Positions 45,641 through 58,119 of a DNA stretch of 64,000 nucleotides are shown one piece after another. A program made the position numbers and the translations under genes. The first letter of the stretch is position 1. Each line of letters opens with the position of its first letter. Source of the stretch: Gordionus sp. m RMFG-2023 (Eukaryota; Nematomorpha; Gordioida; Chordodea; Parachordodidae); NCBI RefSeq assembly GCF_954871325.1, contig NC_088777.1:46539366-46603365 (forward strand). Reading direction: 5' to 3'. The notes under the pieces are model-generated. The model saw only the letters and a program-made list of their open reading frames with translations. It did no database searches and was not told the origin of the DNA.

Positions 45641-47576
45641 AGTTTGAGGTGATAGTTTACTTCTGTTTTGAATGGGCTAATAAAATGGGAAAATTATCCG
45701 CTTACTATATTTTGTCAGTCAGTCATTACAGTGGTTCATCTTTAATATCTAGAATTCCTTTGGCACATCTGTTTAACAAGTCAACCTTATAATTTTATTA
45801 TATAAAAAAAGCAGCCTAAACAATAGTTTAGACCTCCCCTCCAAACTGCCCTAAAAAGAAAAGAGGCTCTTTAGATTTAAGTAGATAGAGTTGTCTTTGC
45901 GACTTCTTTTTCCAAACTAAAATAATTTATTCAATTGAACGAACTTTAAAACAATCCAAGATATGGGGGTGTCCTAGTTCGAAATCTGTTTAGCTCAGCC
46001 CAGGTTTCAAAAATATAACGAACCCGGACACATTCCTTTAAATTATATTTTTATTTAAAAAATTTTCATCATTCATTTTTAGTTTATAATTAGTTTTGTT
46101 CGTAAAACATAATTTACAAAACTTAATTCAATTATAGATGGTTTTTTTTCTTCCTCTTTACTTGTTTTATAAAAGAGAAAGAAAAAATTATTTTTTAGTT
46201 GTATATTTTTTAGTGTGTGTTGTGTATCTGTATAAAATATATCTATATTTGATAATAATGAACATCACATAATTTTACCAGATCTTTGTTTTTAATCAAT
46301 ATTACTACATCTTATTTTATTATTTTTAAAAACTTTCACGATCGATAATAACTAAAAAAAAAAAAAATAGATATATATTTTTTATCAAAAAGTAATAAAA
46401 CATTTGGGGGAAAACTTTTGTTTTTAAAGTTTCTTTTATTTTAAACCACTCTTTTTTTACTTAAAAGAGTCAAGTTTTATTTAAATTTTCACAAATTATT
46501 ATAGATATTTTTATTTTTCAGATTTCTTTCTACCCCGATAATTTAGAAATAAAAAAAAAATTTTATTCTCATGCTGAACTTCCATTTTGATTGATTTTTA
46601 AAGGGATTGGTCGATTTTTTAAAACGAAAGAACGCCATAACTTTAAAAACTAATGCCGATTCCTATATGGCTTATCATAAATGGATATCGACCATACCAC
46701 GATCAAATTTGTTTAATTCTTTTCATTATATTTATCAGAGATTTGCAGTGGTTGGCTCGTATTTTTTTTTAAAAAAATAATAAGATACTTTCGTAATATG
46801 ATTACTCGATTCTTTTTTTTTCGAAAAATGTAGTAGTGTAACTGGAATCAGTTACTTTTTATTGAAGTAATTGTAGCAGAATTTAATCGCCAATCTCTAA
46901 TATTCTGAATAATCCTACAGTACACATATACATTTACTACCCCCTTAATTATGTACTTATGCCCCACAAATCGGGCAAAATTTCACCAATTTTTTTATAA
47001 GACCCGACAACAGTTTCCCCTCCCCTACTTGGTTTTCCTTCTTTTTTAGAACCTTTTTTCCCCAACCGATTTTACTTCTTTTTTTAAACCTTTTACTTCC
47101 AATAATTTATCTTATAATTTGTAGGGGTCACAAATTTTATATTTATTAACAAGTTCACAACTTTTATATTTATAATTTACTTTTTCCTTTCTAAAATATT
47201 AATTAAATAGTTTTTTTTACCCGGTAATATTTTTCTTTTTATTATTTCAACGCGATAAATATCTAATAATGGTTATAATTATATATACATATACATATAT
47301 TTACTACCTTATCTCAGTTATCATACAAGATTTTCAGGAAAATTTTTTGAATCCCTTTAATCACCAATTTAATTTAAATCTTAGCATGCGCGCTATGTAT
47401 AGAAAAATGAATGGTGTATTTTTTTTCTATGTTTGGACTCAGATCAGGTATAGGCTCCTGGCAAACTTTAATGTTTAATATTTAAAATTATTTTTTGACA
47501 AAAATTGTTTGTATATAAACTCGAATTTTGAAAATGATATATAACATAAATAAATATATTTATAAAATTATTACAG
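45641..47576. other. 5' flank or first intron of the CDP-diacylglycerol synthase gene
   Basis: The N-terminal exon or exons of the next gene should lie here or further left, but I could not find them. A hAT-like AGTAACTGGAATCAGTTACT block is at 46835-46860. The frame at 47269-47478 is low complexity. Confidence 0.35.
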
Positions 47577-50500
47577 ATGGAAAAACTACGTGGTTCGAGG
47601 CATATTTAGTTTCCTTATGATATCAACCTTTTGCCTGGTTATTTATCTTGGTCCTTTAGCTCTCCTGATATTGGTAAAAAAAATTTTTACAACTATATAC
47701 TATTATTTGGGATTATATACAAGAAAGAAAGAAAAGAAAAGAAATATAATGTTACGGTGACTAGAATTATATTTTAAAATCATGCTAAATTTTTCCTTAT
47801 ACTTATTAAATTGTCATTTTCCTTTCCTTTTTTTTCCTAGAGGAGATTGAATTAATTTTTTTTCATCTTGCTATCTTAAAATAAATAATTATACTAAATA
47901 ATCTTTAAAAAAATAAATTGTAAAACAAAATTATTTAATTTAAAATATTTAGATTACGATAATTATCATCTCTATCCGTTTTCCTATATAATGGCGAATA
48001 TCTAAATCGACTTATTAATTTTAATGTAGATAGTGGTTCCTAAAGCTAGCTAGACAAGGCTTTACTCCGCATTCACAGTTAACGCGAATTCGCGGCGAAG
48101 TATACAAAAATTATTAATATCATATTTTGTAAAATTCGTCGCGACGCTAACTGTGAACGATGGGCTACGCTTTTTCCAACTAGCTAGATATCTTTTAAAG
48201 CGAACAATAGACCGAGCCTCCCCATATTTTTTTTAAAAAAAATGAGCCTGATTAGATTTAGTTACGCGAAATACCGAAAGGTAATCGATTAATATAAGAG
48301 GGCGCATATTAAAATTGACGAGTTTACTTATTTTTTTTTGGATTCGTGTAAATCTATCATTAATTTTGTTAAACTTATATATATATAAACAAGATTCAAA
48401 TCATACAATTAAAATGTTTCGCCGAGATAATCTCCATTGGTTATGCCGTGTACAGGATCGATAAGCTGCCCTGGTTTCGGACCGTCAGTTGGTACTTTTT
48501 GATAACTTCCAATTACTACTTTTACGGCGAAAGCATGGTCGAGTACTTTGGAACTCTAGTTAATCGCAGGGTAAAGAGACAAAAAAAATGATATACAATA
48601 CAGGGTTGGCAAATATATATAAATTTAATTTAAATCATCCCGAAGTGATTTAAATCAATAATTTAAATAAAATTCAATTTACCAAATTTTATCGAAATAC
48701 TTAATATAAGGAAAAGACAAAGAGTTGGATTATTTTAGAATTAAATAATTTTTATATGTATAAAATACTAAATTGTATTAGTTTCATTACCTATTAACTA
48801 TTAGACAAAAAAAATATTTTATTTATTTTGTATTTCTATTGCTTCAATTTTTGACATAATTAATTGTTAATTGTATAATTCTAATCTCAATGTAGAAAGA
48901 AATTATTTAATATTCTAAAAAAAATAATTAGTCTGTTAAATTCAGGACTGTTAACCCTCCATTCGATTCAGGGTTTGCAGTCCACTAAATACTTATAAAA
49001 TTTAGTAAAAATAACAGAAAAATGAGCTTTATTTTACTATATTATATTTAGCCATTTAATAAAAATAATTTTATCATTATAATTAGAAAAATACAAATAC
49101 AATTTAAAAATAATATTCTATTTGTTTTTTTTAAATTTTGAGAATTATCATGATATCTTTCAATATCTAGATGTTAAAATTAAAATCGATTTTTTCTGCT
49201 TAACTTTGAAAGTGCATTGCAACTTTTCATATACTCGATTGGTATTATAAGAAAACTATGTTTGCACATATCTACGAATTTTTGGTTGACAGTTTTATTT
49301 GACAAAATATCAAATTAGCTCATGACATATCACTATATATTTTTTTCAACAATTTCCTGACCAGATCTCCTGAAGAATTAACTTTTTACTTTCAAAAAAA
49401 TATTATACTAAGGTTAAAAAAAAGTTATGATGTAATATTTTTAATCTAAATCTGTAACTTCTCTAATCGAAATACTGATATTTGGTTTAAATCCCGATTT
49501 AAATCAAAAAAATCACAAATTATGCCAATCCTAATACGAAATGATTGATATTACTCTATATATCCCACAAACATTCTCGAGAAGATCATAAAATTGAAAG
49601 CACATTTTTATAAAAGACATTACTAACAATTCATTCATTCATTTAAAATTACCTTATCAATACAAATCAGCTGGCGACGTGGCCAGTTTGGTTTCCCGTT
49701 TAATATTGATATTTTTTTAAACAAAATTCATTTATTTATAAAAATTATTATACGGGAAAACCAATATACACAAGATTATATTTAAATGCCGGCTTCAAAA
49801 CTAGTTTTAATGAATGAATGTATCATAGGTCTAGAGGTAAGAATTATAAATATTTTATAAGATATGCGTAAAACCTAGAGACCCACGCAGCATTTTATAC
49901 TTAAATTTACTGTACACCTAGTTTTATTACTAATTTAAATTTGCATAAACAAAGTTCAACTTTTTGAGTTTTCTCATAACGTATCACCGATTCATATCCT
50001 TCACCCTTTACATCATTGGATTCGTCCTGTTCGTGCTCAGCTTGAAGAAAAAATTTTACATGAAGCAATTTTCGTTGGTAAATTATAACTTATTAATTGA
50101 TTGGCATTCGCTGTAACATAATGAAGTTTTTATAAGACTAGTGCTAAAACGGGGCCAGACCAGGATCAACAAATAGCCATACTGAAAAAAACACGACTTG
50201 ATAGACGACAACCACAATTTGATTGGTCTAATTTTTTTTTAAAAATCATAGGCTCTAAACTAAGTATTAACTATTAACTAATACAATAAAATTTAAATAA
50301 CTTTAGAATATATACCCTAAAAAATACCATCCCTCCTCCCCCAGAGAAAATATTTTCAATTGAATATACATTCATTTTGATGAATACACACTACCTGCCA
50401 AATTTTCGAATAAACTATGTAAAAGCTTTATTGAATTTAACTAAAAATATATTTTACAGTATAGTTATCAATATTTAATTGCCCATTACATCCTGATATA

Positions 50501-53500
50501 TAATTTATAATTAAAAAAATTTTGAAAATGTTAACAAATTTTATTTTAAGATTTTGGATTTTATTTTAAATATATAATCAAAATTATCCTCTTATATTAA
50601 CTTTTATATATCTCTTTAAATTAAACAATATTAAAATGATTTTTTTTATATTAGATGATTATTTCAAAAACTAAGCATATATAAATTATTTTAATAATTA
50701 AATTTAGCGATTAATTTAAACATACCATAAAATATAAAATGGTTATAATATAAAATATTTCTATTCAGAGAGAGTGAGAGAAAAAATTGAATTATGATTT
50801 ATTACAAACAAAAAGGTGGATTAATTTAAAACATGACAACACTATATATACACTCTAGGAAAATATATTTTATATAATCTAGTATGAAGTCCATAAGTTA
50901 TCACTTTGATTTCATCTTAGTAATCCGTGTCTAGAAGAATTTTTTTGACAGGATTAGGATTCAAAACCTGGTTTGAGAATTTGAACACGGCGCATCTTAG
51001 CCACTCAACCACTTTCTGGCCTTATATATTTGTTACTTAACTTACCCTATCTCTCCACTTCGGGTTTTTAAAATTGTTTAAATCAAATTTCACCTTAAAA
51101 AATGCCTGAAATCTCTTTTAAAAATAATTTTTATGCATTAAAAAAAAATCCTTAAACACGAAGTCAAAAAATTTCTTTAAAAAAATCTTCTAAAAATTTT
51201 GCTCAAAAATTCCTGGAAGATTTTTTTTTCGAACTAGTGTTGTTAAACGGCTCGTTTTGAGCCGATTTTTCAAAACGGCTGACTCACTATTTTGGCCAGA
51301 AAAATATTGCTTAAGCCTCAAAATTTCGATAATATATGTCTAAACCTTTGTTCCTTCTATGAGCAAATCTTCAGGCTTGCGTAATATTTTTCTGGATGAA
51401 ATATTGAGTTAATCATTTTTAAAAATCGGCTCAAAACGAGTCGTTTAACTACACTATTTCGAACTCTACTTAAACTTGAACTTGTTTTATTATGTTATCG
51501 AATTTTGGGATGTTATTTATCAAGACAGTGTTTTCCTATAATGGATATTTGTCTACTTGACAGCCGTTTAGGGCTAGTCTATCTTCTATCCTGCAACAGG
51601 CCATTTTAAAATTTACTCCTTTAATTTTATCTATTTTTTTTGAGAGGCTGTGTTATAATTATTTAAAAATGTAATTTGATTTATAATTCTTTTTTGACAT
51701 TAGTTTATTTTTATTATTTTCTATTATTAAATTTAAATTTATAATAATTTTTTTTAGTTCGCTTGGACTCACGTTACCCTTATGATTATAGTCATTCAAT
51801 CTCATCTATTAGTGCAAAATATATTCGAGGGATTAATATGGTTAACATTTATTTATATTATACTCGTTACAACCTCATTTTGGGTCCATTATTAATGTCG
51901 TAAAATCTGCTAAGGCCTCGTTTATACCGCTATGTCGCCCATGCAACGCGTAATTCATTGCTAAACGATAGCATAGCGGTAGAATTTAACATTACATATT
52001 TTGTAAATTACGCATCGCTTGAGCGACATCGCCGTTTACCGTAAACTACCCTCGAGGCAAGAACCTATTTCTACTTAAACCACTAAGCTGATCTGTTAAG
52101 TCTAAATTTTGAGGTAGTAGATATTTTTTGACAACATTTACACGTTTTTTAGGTGGGTGTTTCAGGGTTTCACAACTTCTTAAAAATAAATAAACGAATA
52201 TTTTTGATTGAATGCAGTTTACTTCTTTTTTTGGAAATTTATTTTTTTATGAGATATATCAATCATCACAAAGAATTATATATAATACATCCCAATTAGT
52301 TATTTTACATAACCAAAAATAAATTAATTACTATAACTTTCTTCCCTTTTTTATTTTCTCAAGGACGGAGGAGGGGAATTTGCGATTCATAGATTTTTTT
52401 CCAGCACCAGCCATTAAAATTGAGTGGAATTATGCTATTCATCTGACACTACTATTTTACATATTTACCTAATTATTTACATGGTTTTTTTTAGACTCTA
52501 CTTTATTAATTTTTACAAGGAGCGCCATATCTGATTTAAATATTTGATAGGGCTTACAAATTTGGTAGAAGCGCTTAGCGTCACGTTTCTTGTGGTTGCT
52601 TAAATTGGTATACCATTTTATTAACGCAAAATAAAATCAACATCGACGATAACATTTGAAGATGAATTCTTTGGGTGATGTCGCAAACCTAAAACGCATC
52701 AATTTGTAAGCCCTACAACTTAAAAAATACGCTTTTATACAGAAATTAAAATCTTGGGATTTTTTTAAAATAATGTAAAGACAGTGGGGAGAATATTCTC
52801 CCCTCCCCATTAGGATACCTTTTGATTCAACTAAAGTGGAATTTGGAGTTGGTACCCATAAGATGATGATATTCTTGCGACGAAATATTTATATTTTATT
52901 TCGCCTTAATAAAGAGATGCAGATACCGTCTTGGTATCCGTTTTGGTAGAATCGACCGGATACCATATTTTTTTTCGTTTTGTATCTGCTTTGGTATCGG
53001 CTAAAAAAAAGTGGATGCTATGCATCACTGTTCATAAATGTTTTTCTCCTTTTTTTGTATATCTTTTAGGTTTATAGTGCCCGTATCGATCATAGTATGC
53101 AACGATATTGGAGCCTATCTCTTCGGTTTCTTTTTCGGAAGAACTCCCCTCATCCAGTTATCGCCCAAAAAAACGTGGGAAGGGTTTTGGGGCGGTTTAG
53201 TCTCTACGCTCATATTTGGATGGATAGTAATAACTTTATCAATCTTTCTTTCTTTAGAGAAGGCGGGGGGGGGGGTTACAATGGCGAATTTATTTTTGTT
53301 AAAATGATAATTAAAATAAGTCATAATATTGCAAAAAAAAATTTTAAAACAAAAATATTCAAAATTTAATTATCAGAATTTGGAACATGGATTAAAAATA
53401 AATTCAGGTTCGGAACGCATTAATTTTTAAAAAATGGGTTCTGTTTCCAGTTCATAAATTTGTGGCTGTTCCGAGGATTCCTGTCCCAAACTCTCTCTCT

Positions 53501-56500
53501 CTCTAAAATGAATCGCGCATCATTTTAGCGAGAAATATGCATAATCAGGCTTGCACGTGATAAACGTCTTTTTAATTTGTCTGAAATTTATAAGGTAGGC
53601 ATTTTATATTTATATACGTGCTTAGAAGAATCCATTTCCGGCTATAAAATTTATAAGATATGTATTTTATATTTGTATTCGTGCTAAAAGAACTCACTTT
53701 CAACGAAAATCAGATTTTTTTAAAATTTAATTTAAAAAAAACTCGCTAAATAAGATATTTTAAAGTTGGAAAATTGCAAAATTATTTAGTGAACTCCTTT
53801 TTTAAATTTTGAAGATCCTGAATTTGGGGAAATGTATTCCTGTATGTTTAAATACCACCCATCCTATAAATTTCTAATTTTTATACTAAAATACCACGGA
53901 TTAGTGTTGTTAAACGGCTCGTTTTGAGTCGATTTTTTAAAACTGCTAACTCAATATTTCATCCAGAATAGAATTACTCAAGCCTGAAGATTTTCTTTGT
54001 AGAAGGAACTTGGATACCTGTTAGCGAAATCTCGAGACATAGACAATATTTTTCTGGCTATAATATTGAGTTAGCCGTTTTTTAAAATCGTCTCAAAACG
54101 AGCCCTTTAACAACTAATACCACGGATTTACTGATTACACATATGCCGCCTTTTTGAAAACGGCCCGATTAAAATTTTAGCCAAAATAGTATTATGGTAA
54201 GCCTGGAGATTTGGCAAATAGAGGTCAAAATCTTTTTGCCATCTATGAACAAAAATCTCCAGGCTTATACAATATTATTTTTGGCTAAAATCTTAATCGG
54301 GCCGTTTTTAAAAATAGGTAGGACAGACAGTGTAGCAACACTAGAGTCAAGAAAATGCCCATTACTCTCACTTTTGTTAAAACCCTTCCTTGAAACTATA
54401 ATAATAAGTTCTGGCTGCTATGTATTTCTCTTAGTTCCAATCTGATTATAATCTATATCGGAATTTATTTTTATTTTTTTTTAAAAAAAATATCTATATA
54501 GATATCGGGTTTACTGTGCCGTTACAAATACATGGTGTGCCCTATCGAGTACAACGAGAAAAAGGACACCTTTTCTATCGATTGTATCCCAGGGCCAGTC
54601 TTTCAACCCAGACTCATCCCCTACCAATCTTCCATGACCCATTTCTTTCGATTGGTATACGGAAAAAAAAATTAATCTAACCAATTTTTTAATTCTATGA
54701 ACCTTCCCCGAATTAGTATTCTCTAGGATCGGTCCACGGGCCGGGCTAGCCGCAACATTACCAATAATATAGGCCCAGCTGGAGGCCCTAGAAATTATTA
54801 ACGTTATCCTATTCCATATTTTGCCCTGAATGAATGTCGTAATTTAAAATATATTATAAAGAAAATCAGTAGGTGTGAAGTATTTCACAATAAAATAGAT
54901 AAACATGATTAAATTATAAAAGGTATATCTGAAAAGACTTTGATACCGCGAAATTTGCCAGGTCCGGCTTGATCAAAATCGTGAAACCTCTTTGTTTAAG
55001 GTAGATTAAGCAAGAATAGGTTAGGGTCAGAAACGTCAATCAAATTTTAAATTATTGCCGACACTGGGGATGCGCTATTCGGGGAAGGGAGAGGGGTTAC
55101 CATAATCCTAAGTTAGTTTTCATTTGTGTTTGAAAAGGTTTCTCAAAGAAATTATTTCATAAAAATTTTAAAATTCGAGGATGCTATTTATAGCACCTTA
55201 ATATATTTGTTGAATTAAACAAATTGATTAATAAAACAGCTTTACACGAAATTAAAATGAATTTTTTTTTCTTTTTTTTTTTGAAAAAGTTCAATATTCC
55301 CATCGACAAGTTAGCTATATACCCGTTTCAATTGCATTCATTGTCCATGTCGCTTTTTGGGTCCGTAATTGGTCCTTTTGGCGGATTTTTTGCCAGCGGT
55401 TTTAAGCGAGCCTTTAAAATCAAAGTAAAATTTTTTTTTTAAAATAAAAATTTTAAAAGTAAAATGTCGTTGTGACTTTTTCGACATTACAGGAATACAA
55501 GATTTTTTTTTAAGGAAAAAGGATGGTCTAGGGCAAATTTTTAGGCTTTATTCTGGAGGGGGGAGGAGGGGTTTATAAAACCCAGAATGTGTTAAAGTTT
55601 ATATATAGCTTTTCTAAAATACATAGTACCCCTATTTTAACTCATACTATTTTAAATCCTAATTACATTGGTAAAAAGTTCAACTATGCCTTTGAAAATG
55701 GGTATACATTTTTAAAAAAAAATTAGAGGATTAATTGCTGAGGCATTTCTTTTAAATCACGCCAAAAAATCGATGCATGTTGGATTAATTCCTGTTTTGG
55801 AATTTATAATATTAAAGTCTGGGAGAACTATTAGTTATGTCTTATGAAAGGTTGAATAAATAGTTCCACTTGTAGTCAATATATTAACAATTTAAACAAA
55901 TGTCTCCTTTATTTCATATAAATATATATGTATATCAAAATTATCATAATTTTAATAATAAACACCTTTTCATTAAAAAAAACAATAAAATAAATATCAA
56001 AAACGTTAATTTATAAAATACATATCACTCGCTATCAAATCATTATAACACATCACTTACGAATACGAACACATATAATCCATGAACGGGCCGAAAAATT
56101 TATATGACATTTAAAATCTGGATCGCGCTTATATAAAATATTACCACTTAATAAACACATTAATATTTAGACATTAGATTAACAATCTTCACCCAATCAT
56201 CCATGCCGTATTTCTTGAGGGTACAAGTGTATTTCAACAAGACAGGACACCATTTTATACTGCGAAATCGAGTAAAAATAATTGTTACCTGACAGATGGA
56301 TTTTTATTTTAGAGTGGCCATCATCGACACCTAAATTTAAATCCAATCGAAAATTTATGGAATATAAAGGACAAATAAAAAAGACAATTTAAGATAATTT
56401 AAAATTCGCCCTACAACTGGGAGAAATCTCATAAATTCAGGTAGGATAAACGTTACCATAAAAGCTAAATGGGACATAGCCAGATAATGAATTCAAATGG

Positions 56501-57795
56501 AAGATTATTTATGAAGCACTTAACATTTTTTTTATATAAATAAAATGATATATTTTCATATGTTTTTTTAATATATACATATTATACTATATTAAAAAAA
56601 ATAATATGCCGTTTCAAATTGGGGGTATTATTATTTTAATCGAAATATTAAAATGCATAAAAATAAAAAAAAATTGCGATTGGATGAAATAGGTTGGGAA
56701 AAATATTTCTTCTTGACTATAATTTTTTTTATAAAAAAAATTTGAGTAACGTCTATATATATAGTTTTGGGTTCGAATTCAGCAAGGGTCATGTTTTTTT
56801 CTAAAGCCAACTAGGCGGTTGCATCCTTGGGGGGATGACCACGTGATTCCGTATATATATTAAAAAATAAATGAGTCTTATTGCATTTTAATTAAATTTT
56901 TCTCTTTGTTTAGTAATTTGGACTGACGTCATATATAATTACTCGAATCTATAATTCAAAATAAAATGACACCCCCCCCCCCACCCCCTATATAAACAAT
57001 TATATGACAGATTGGTTAAAATTTTGTTGTAAGGAAAATTAAAAAGTTTGGTTTTAAAAAATAATCATAATAAACATATATACAGGACTTTGGGGGAATG
57101 ATTCCTGGTCATGGAGGTGTAATGGATAGGTTTGATTGTCAAGTTCTCATGGCAACATTTGTTCACGTTTACTACTCTAGCTTTATAAAGTTTGCATACT
57201 TAATCAATTTTTTTTAAATACCTTGATTATAAAGTATATTTGGCACCGTTTTGTCCAATTATTTAGGCCGAAATTTTTGTGCTTTACTATGTTATTATGC
57301 TATATTTAACCGATGTGACAATATATGACAATTTCTAAAATAAGTTAATTATGTTTATGAAGTATTGTAATGCTTTGCAGATTTGACAAAGGTATTTTTC
57401 AGTAAAAACCCATTTCTATTAAACATAAACACTAATTTTATACACAATTGCATCCATAAAATTGCTAAAATATATAGGTTTTCTATTTTTCTTGAATTTC
57501 TTTCGAAAAACTAATTAATAGTTCTGTACGTGTTGATAAATCAGTTATCGGATTGATATTAAATTATCATGCAATATTTTGATTATCTAATATCCCTCCT
57601 ATTATATTTTCATCAAAATTTAAATATACTTTTCTATATTTGTACAGATTACCTAATATCGAGAAAATACTTCATCACATTTTCTTACTCAAGCCCGATC
57701 AACAATTGGCAATATTTTCCGAAATCAAACAGAGGCTCATCAATAACCATTTGCTCCCAGATATACCAAAATCACATAATCACTCATTTACATAA
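47577..57795 (+). CDS. CDS1/CDS2-like (CdsA): CDP-diacylglycerol synthase (phosphatidate cytidylyltransferase), 5' end missing
   Basis: Makes CDP-diacylglycerol from phosphatidic acid and CTP at the ER membrane, the branch point to phosphatidylinositol and cardiolipin. Nine exons join in phase: 47577-47673 ([20 protein letters not shown]), 48394-48570 ([20 protein letters not shown]), 49955-50077 ([20 protein letters not shown]), 51758-51840 ([20 protein letters not shown]), 53070-53226 ([20 protein letters not shown], then KTWEGFWGG), 54502-54654 ([20 protein letters not shown]), 55290-55424 ([19 protein letters not shown]), 57086-57189 ([20 protein letters not shown]) and 57648-57795 ([20 protein letters not shown], stop at 57795). 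The last two carry the family signature and the Asp/His-rich catalytic loop. Introns are 458-1,680 bp and hold three MITEs, a tRNA-like SINE piece and a Tc1 remnant. The acidic N-terminus and first exon were not found. It appears functional. Confidence 0.93.
48045..48189. repeat. Foldback MITE in intron 1 (GTTAACGCGAATTCGCGG block)
   Basis: Arms AGCTAGCTAGACAAGGCTTT with TTCACAGTTAACGCGAATTC on the left, and the inverse on the right (GCGACGCTAACTGTGAACG, then AACTAGCTAG). Length about 145 bp. The GC-rich arms stand out from the AT-rich intron. A related block occurs near 44290. Confidence 0.65.
50945..51020 (-). repeat. tRNA-like sequence (SINE or tRNA pseudogene)
   Basis: On the minus strand GTGGTTGAGTGGCTAAGATG matches a tRNA A-box of the Ser/Leu type. 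About 35 bases later GGTTTTGAATCCTAATCCTG is a close match to a B-box with T-arm. The anticodon arm region (CGTGTTCAAATTCTCAAACC) does not pair well, so it is not an active tRNA. It lies inside an intron of the CDP-diacylglycerol synthase gene. Confidence 0.5.
51235..51456. mobile_element. hAT-type foldback MITE (TAGTGTTG family), copy 2
   Basis: TAGTGTTGTTAAACGGCTCG opens it and the inverse (CGTTTAACTACACTA) closes it. Flanked by a perfect 8-bp duplication TTTCGAAC. Lies in the intron between the third and fourth seen exons of the CDP-diacylglycerol synthase gene. Confidence 0.92.
51910..52050. repeat. Foldback repeat with GCGACAT arms
   Basis: Arms CGTTTATACCGCTATGTCGC and GCGACATCGCCGTTTACCG are partial inverses, and GCGTAATTCATTGCTAAACG pairs with the GTAAATTACGC side. 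Related pieces at 35840-35990 and 36195-36310. Confidence 0.5.
52545..52730. repeat. Short inverted-end repeat, AGGGCTTACAAATT ends
   Basis: TAGGGCTTACAAATT near 52549 and AATTTGTAAGCCCTA near 52708 are exact inverses about 160 bp apart. No clear target duplication was found, so MITE status is tentative. Confidence 0.5.
53902..54116. mobile_element. hAT-type foldback MITE (TAGTGTTG family), copy 3
   Basis: Starts TAGTGTTGTTAAACGG; the far end is slightly shortened (CCTTTAACAACTA). TACCACGGAT flanks both sides. It lies in the intron between the fifth and sixth seen exons of the CDP-diacylglycerol synthase gene. Confidence 0.85.
54148..54345. repeat. Diverged relative of the TAGTGTTG family
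   Basis: Self-complementary arms GGCCCGATTAAAATTTTAGC and its inverse TAAAATCTTAATCGGGCC, with AGCCTGGAGATTT / AAATCTCCAGGCTT in the middle and AGCAACACTA at the right end. The internal text is that of the 57922 copy. It sits only about 30 bp from copy 3. Confidence 0.55.
56190..56510 (+). pseudogene. Tc1/mariner-type transposase remnant in an intron
   Basis: The plus strand shows, across several frames, the C-terminal catalytic blocks of a Tc1-type transposase: a worn FQQDxxPxHTAKS region near 56230-56265, then text equivalent to [19 protein letters not shown] near 56320-56370. A tail [20 protein letters not shown] follows at about 56414. Stops and frame changes make it dead. It is a different lineage from the IS630-like remnant at 4-6 kb. 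Confidence 0.6.
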
Positions 57796-57921
57796 AAAAT
57801 TTTAACAATTAAATATATATATATATTTTAAAAATATATAATATTAAAAATATAAATTATAATTTAAATTCTCTTAAACTATATATATCGTATAATTGGA
57901 GTTTTTAGTAGAACTGATAGG

Positions 57922-58119
57922 TAGTGTTGTTAAGCGGCTCGATTTTTAAAAAGCGCCAAGCCAATATTTTAGCCATGAATATTAGACAAGCCTGGAGATT
58001 TTTCTCATAAAAGGTAGAAATGTTTGGGCATCGATTAATAAAATTTCTAGTCTTTATGTCTTATTTTTTGGCTAAAATATTGGGCTAGCCGGTTTTAAGA
58101 ATCGATCCGAACAACACTA
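57922..58119. mobile_element. hAT-type foldback MITE (TAGTGTTG family), copy 4
   Basis: TAGTGTTGTTAAGCGGCTCG opens it and AACAACACTA closes it. Perfect 8-bp duplication CTGATAGG on both sides. The inside is more diverged than in the other copies. It begins 127 bp after the CDP-diacylglycerol synthase stop codon, so it may lie in the 3' UTR. Confidence 0.9.

Noticed and set aside
53097-53369. Overlapping open frames on both strands across 53097-53369
   Set aside because: They overlap the well-supported CDP-diacylglycerol synthase exon at 53070-53226 and are shadows of it.
56760-56850. GGTTCGAATTC at 56769 as a tRNA B-box
   Set aside because: No A-box at a suitable distance and no cloverleaf pairing.
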